This document shows positions 5,488 through 6,555 of a stretch of DNA of 6,555 nt, piece by piece (position 1 is the stretch's first letter; the number at the start of each line of letters is the position of its first letter). The translations under genes were made by a program, and so were the position numbers. Location of the stretch: the NCBI GenBank assembly GCA_944376975.1, contig CALWEE010000093.1:1-6555 (forward strand), read 5' to 3'. Source of the DNA: an uncultured Lachnospiraceae bacterium. GTDB lineage: Bacteria; Bacillota; Clostridia; Lachnospirales; Lachnospiraceae. Below the pieces are notes generated by a model. That model saw nothing but the letters and a program-made list of their open reading frames with translations. It had not been told where the DNA came from and made no database searches.

Positions 5488-6555
5488 AGATCGACCAGAT
5501 CCGGCTGCCTTATACGGCCGGTGAAGATAAGATCCAAAAAGCGATCGTCAAAAAACTGAATATTCCCGAAAAGCGGCTGATCTCATGGTCGATCGGCAAA
5601 CGTTCCATCGACGCCCGGCGCAAGCCGGATATCCGTTTCATATACACGGTATACGCCCATATAACCGATGAGCCCGGTTATTTAAAACGCTGTAAGGACA
5701 GAGATATCAAAAAAGCGGAGCTTCGTCCGTATCGTTTCGCCGTGACCGGGACAAAAAAACTGGATCGTCCCATCGTCATCGCGGGCACCGGACCGGCCGG
5801 ACTTTTCGCCGGTCTTATGCTTGCCATGGCCGGTTATTGCCCGATCCTTCTGGAACAGGGCATGGACGTGGATCGGCGGATGCGGGCCGTGCAGGATTTC
5901 TGGGAGGGAAAACCTCTGGATCTTCGGACCAACGTCCAGTTCGGCGAAGGCGGCGCCGGTACCTTTTCCGACGGCAAGCTCAACACCCTCGTGAAGGATC
6001 CGGCGGGAAGGAAGCAGCAGGTACTCGACATATTTGTCCTGGCCGGCGCGCCGGAACATATACGTTACGACAATAAACCCCATATCGGCACCGATATCCT
6101 GTGCCGCGTGGTCAAAAATATACGGGAAGAAATATGCCGTCTGGGCGGCAGCGTTTTCTTCGATTCCAAAGTCACCGATATCACGACCGAGCAGGGCGCC
6201 ATCACCCAGGTGACGATAAACGGCCGACGAAAACTGCCCTGCGCCGCCCTCGTCCTTGCCGTCGGGCACAGCGCCCGGGATACATACGTCATGCTCCGGT
6301 CCCACGGAATGGCCATGACCGCGAAGGCTTTCGCCATAGGCCTGCGCGTGGAACATCCCCAGGCCATGATCGACCAGGCCCAGTACGGCCTTTCCGACCA
6401 TGAAACGCTGGGGCCGGCCGATTATAAGCTGACAGCGCAAACTTCCGGCGGACGGGGCGTCTATTCTTTCTGCATGTGTCCCGGAGGCTATGTGGTCAAC
6501 GCGTCTTCGGAAACGGACGGTACTGTGGTCAATGGTATGAGTTACCACGGACGGG
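5481..6555 (+). CDS. COG2509-type NAD(P)/FAD-dependent dehydrogenase, N-terminal part (3' end outside window)
   Basis: The frame is open from ATG 5481 to the last base, 358 codons without a stop; full-length family members are around 500-550 residues, so roughly two thirds is present. Residues 1-90 form the characteristic N-terminal domain, with KLNIPEKRLISWSIGKRSIDARRKPDIRFIYTV (26-58). The Rossmann motif IVIAGTGPAGLFAGL begins at 98, with GTGPAG at 102-107 and E125 as the likely ribose-binding acid. NVQFGEGGAGTFSDGKLNT (151-169) and AVGHSARDTY (260-269), followed by GLRVEHPQ (287-294), are further family blocks. AGAGGGA lies about 7 nt upstream of the ATG. The ATG overlaps the previous gene's stop (ATGCTGA), so translation is probably coupled. 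The substrate is unknown. In related Clostridia such genes can precede cmk and ispH; whether that holds here is beyond the window. Confidence 0.9.
   Translation, partial: MLKIDQIRLPYTAGEDKIQKAIVKKLNIPEKRLISWSIGKRSIDARRKPDIRFIYTVYAHITDEPGYLKRCKDRDIKKAELRPYRFAVTGTKKLDRPIVIAGTGPAGLFAGLMLAMAGYCPILLEQGMDVDRRMRAVQDFWEGKPLDLRTNVQFGEGGAGTFSDGKLNTLVKDPAGRKQQVLDIFVLAGAPEHIRYDNKPHIGTDILCRVVKNIREEICRLGGSVFFDSKVTDITTEQGAITQVTINGRRKLPCAALVLAVGHSARDTYVMLRSHGMAMTAKAFAIGLRVEHPQAMIDQAQYGLSDHETLGPADYKLTAQTSGGRGVYSFCMCPGGYVVNASSETDGTVVNGMSYHGR

Noticed and set aside
5682..6548. Antisense open frame of 288 codons as a real gene
   Set aside because: It lies wholly opposite the COG2509-type flavoprotein frame in the same codon register. 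The sense frame has multiple conserved motifs and the antisense product has none.
1..6555. CRISPR array, tRNA, insertion sequence, phage or defence genes
   Set aside because: No direct-repeat array, tRNA-like cloverleaf, terminal inverted repeats or transposase/recombinase motifs were seen. The window is nearly fully occupied by recognisable + strand genes.

Overview
The window looks like ordinary chromosomal housekeeping DNA from a Gram-positive, Clostridia-type bacterium, probably Lachnospiraceae or a close relative. This rests on phoH-ybeY coupling, a DUF3048 (YerB-type) lipoprotein, a SpoVB/YtgP-branch flippase, strong AGGAGG-type ribosome binding sites and moderately GC-rich, C/G-ending codons. 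The taxon is an inference; no rRNA or other marker gene is present. All genes lie on the + strand and cover nearly the whole window. No tRNA, rRNA, CRISPR array, insertion sequence or phage gene was seen, and no convincing intrinsic terminator.

Region 1 (1-3443) reads as one tightly packed transcription unit. It starts with the C-terminal end of a PhoH-family ATPase, whose TGA overlaps the ATG of ybeY (rRNA maturation endoribonuclease). A DUF3048 lipoprotein follows after 12 nt, then a 14-TM MurJ/SpoVB-like flippase after another 12 nt. RNA metabolism therefore comes first and envelope functions second. The familiar dgkA-cdd-era-recO genes that often follow ybeY in Firmicutes are not here.

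Region 2 (3444-4091) has a 57-nt gap holding an A/T-only inverted repeat, then a GTG-started, membrane-anchored extracytoplasmic protein of about 196 residues. Its C-terminal part resembles the BofC C-terminal domain, but its function is unassigned.

Region 3 (4092-6555) opens with the clearest promoter in the window: an extended -10 (TGATATACT) with an 18-nt spacer from TTGCAA. It drives two flavoprotein genes that overlap by 7 nt. The first is an HI0933/YhiN-type FAD enzyme, complete at 439 aa from the chosen start. The second is a COG2509-type FAD-dependent dehydrogenase that runs off the end of the window. Both carry dinucleotide-binding motifs. Neither family has a well-settled physiological substrate.

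I did not find a convincing new system. The points most worth a second look are an AT-hook-like basic tail on PhoH, the BofC-like protein beside the flippase, the translationally coupled flavoprotein pair, and a strong avoidance of TTA, CTA and TCA codons that creates very long antisense reading frames.
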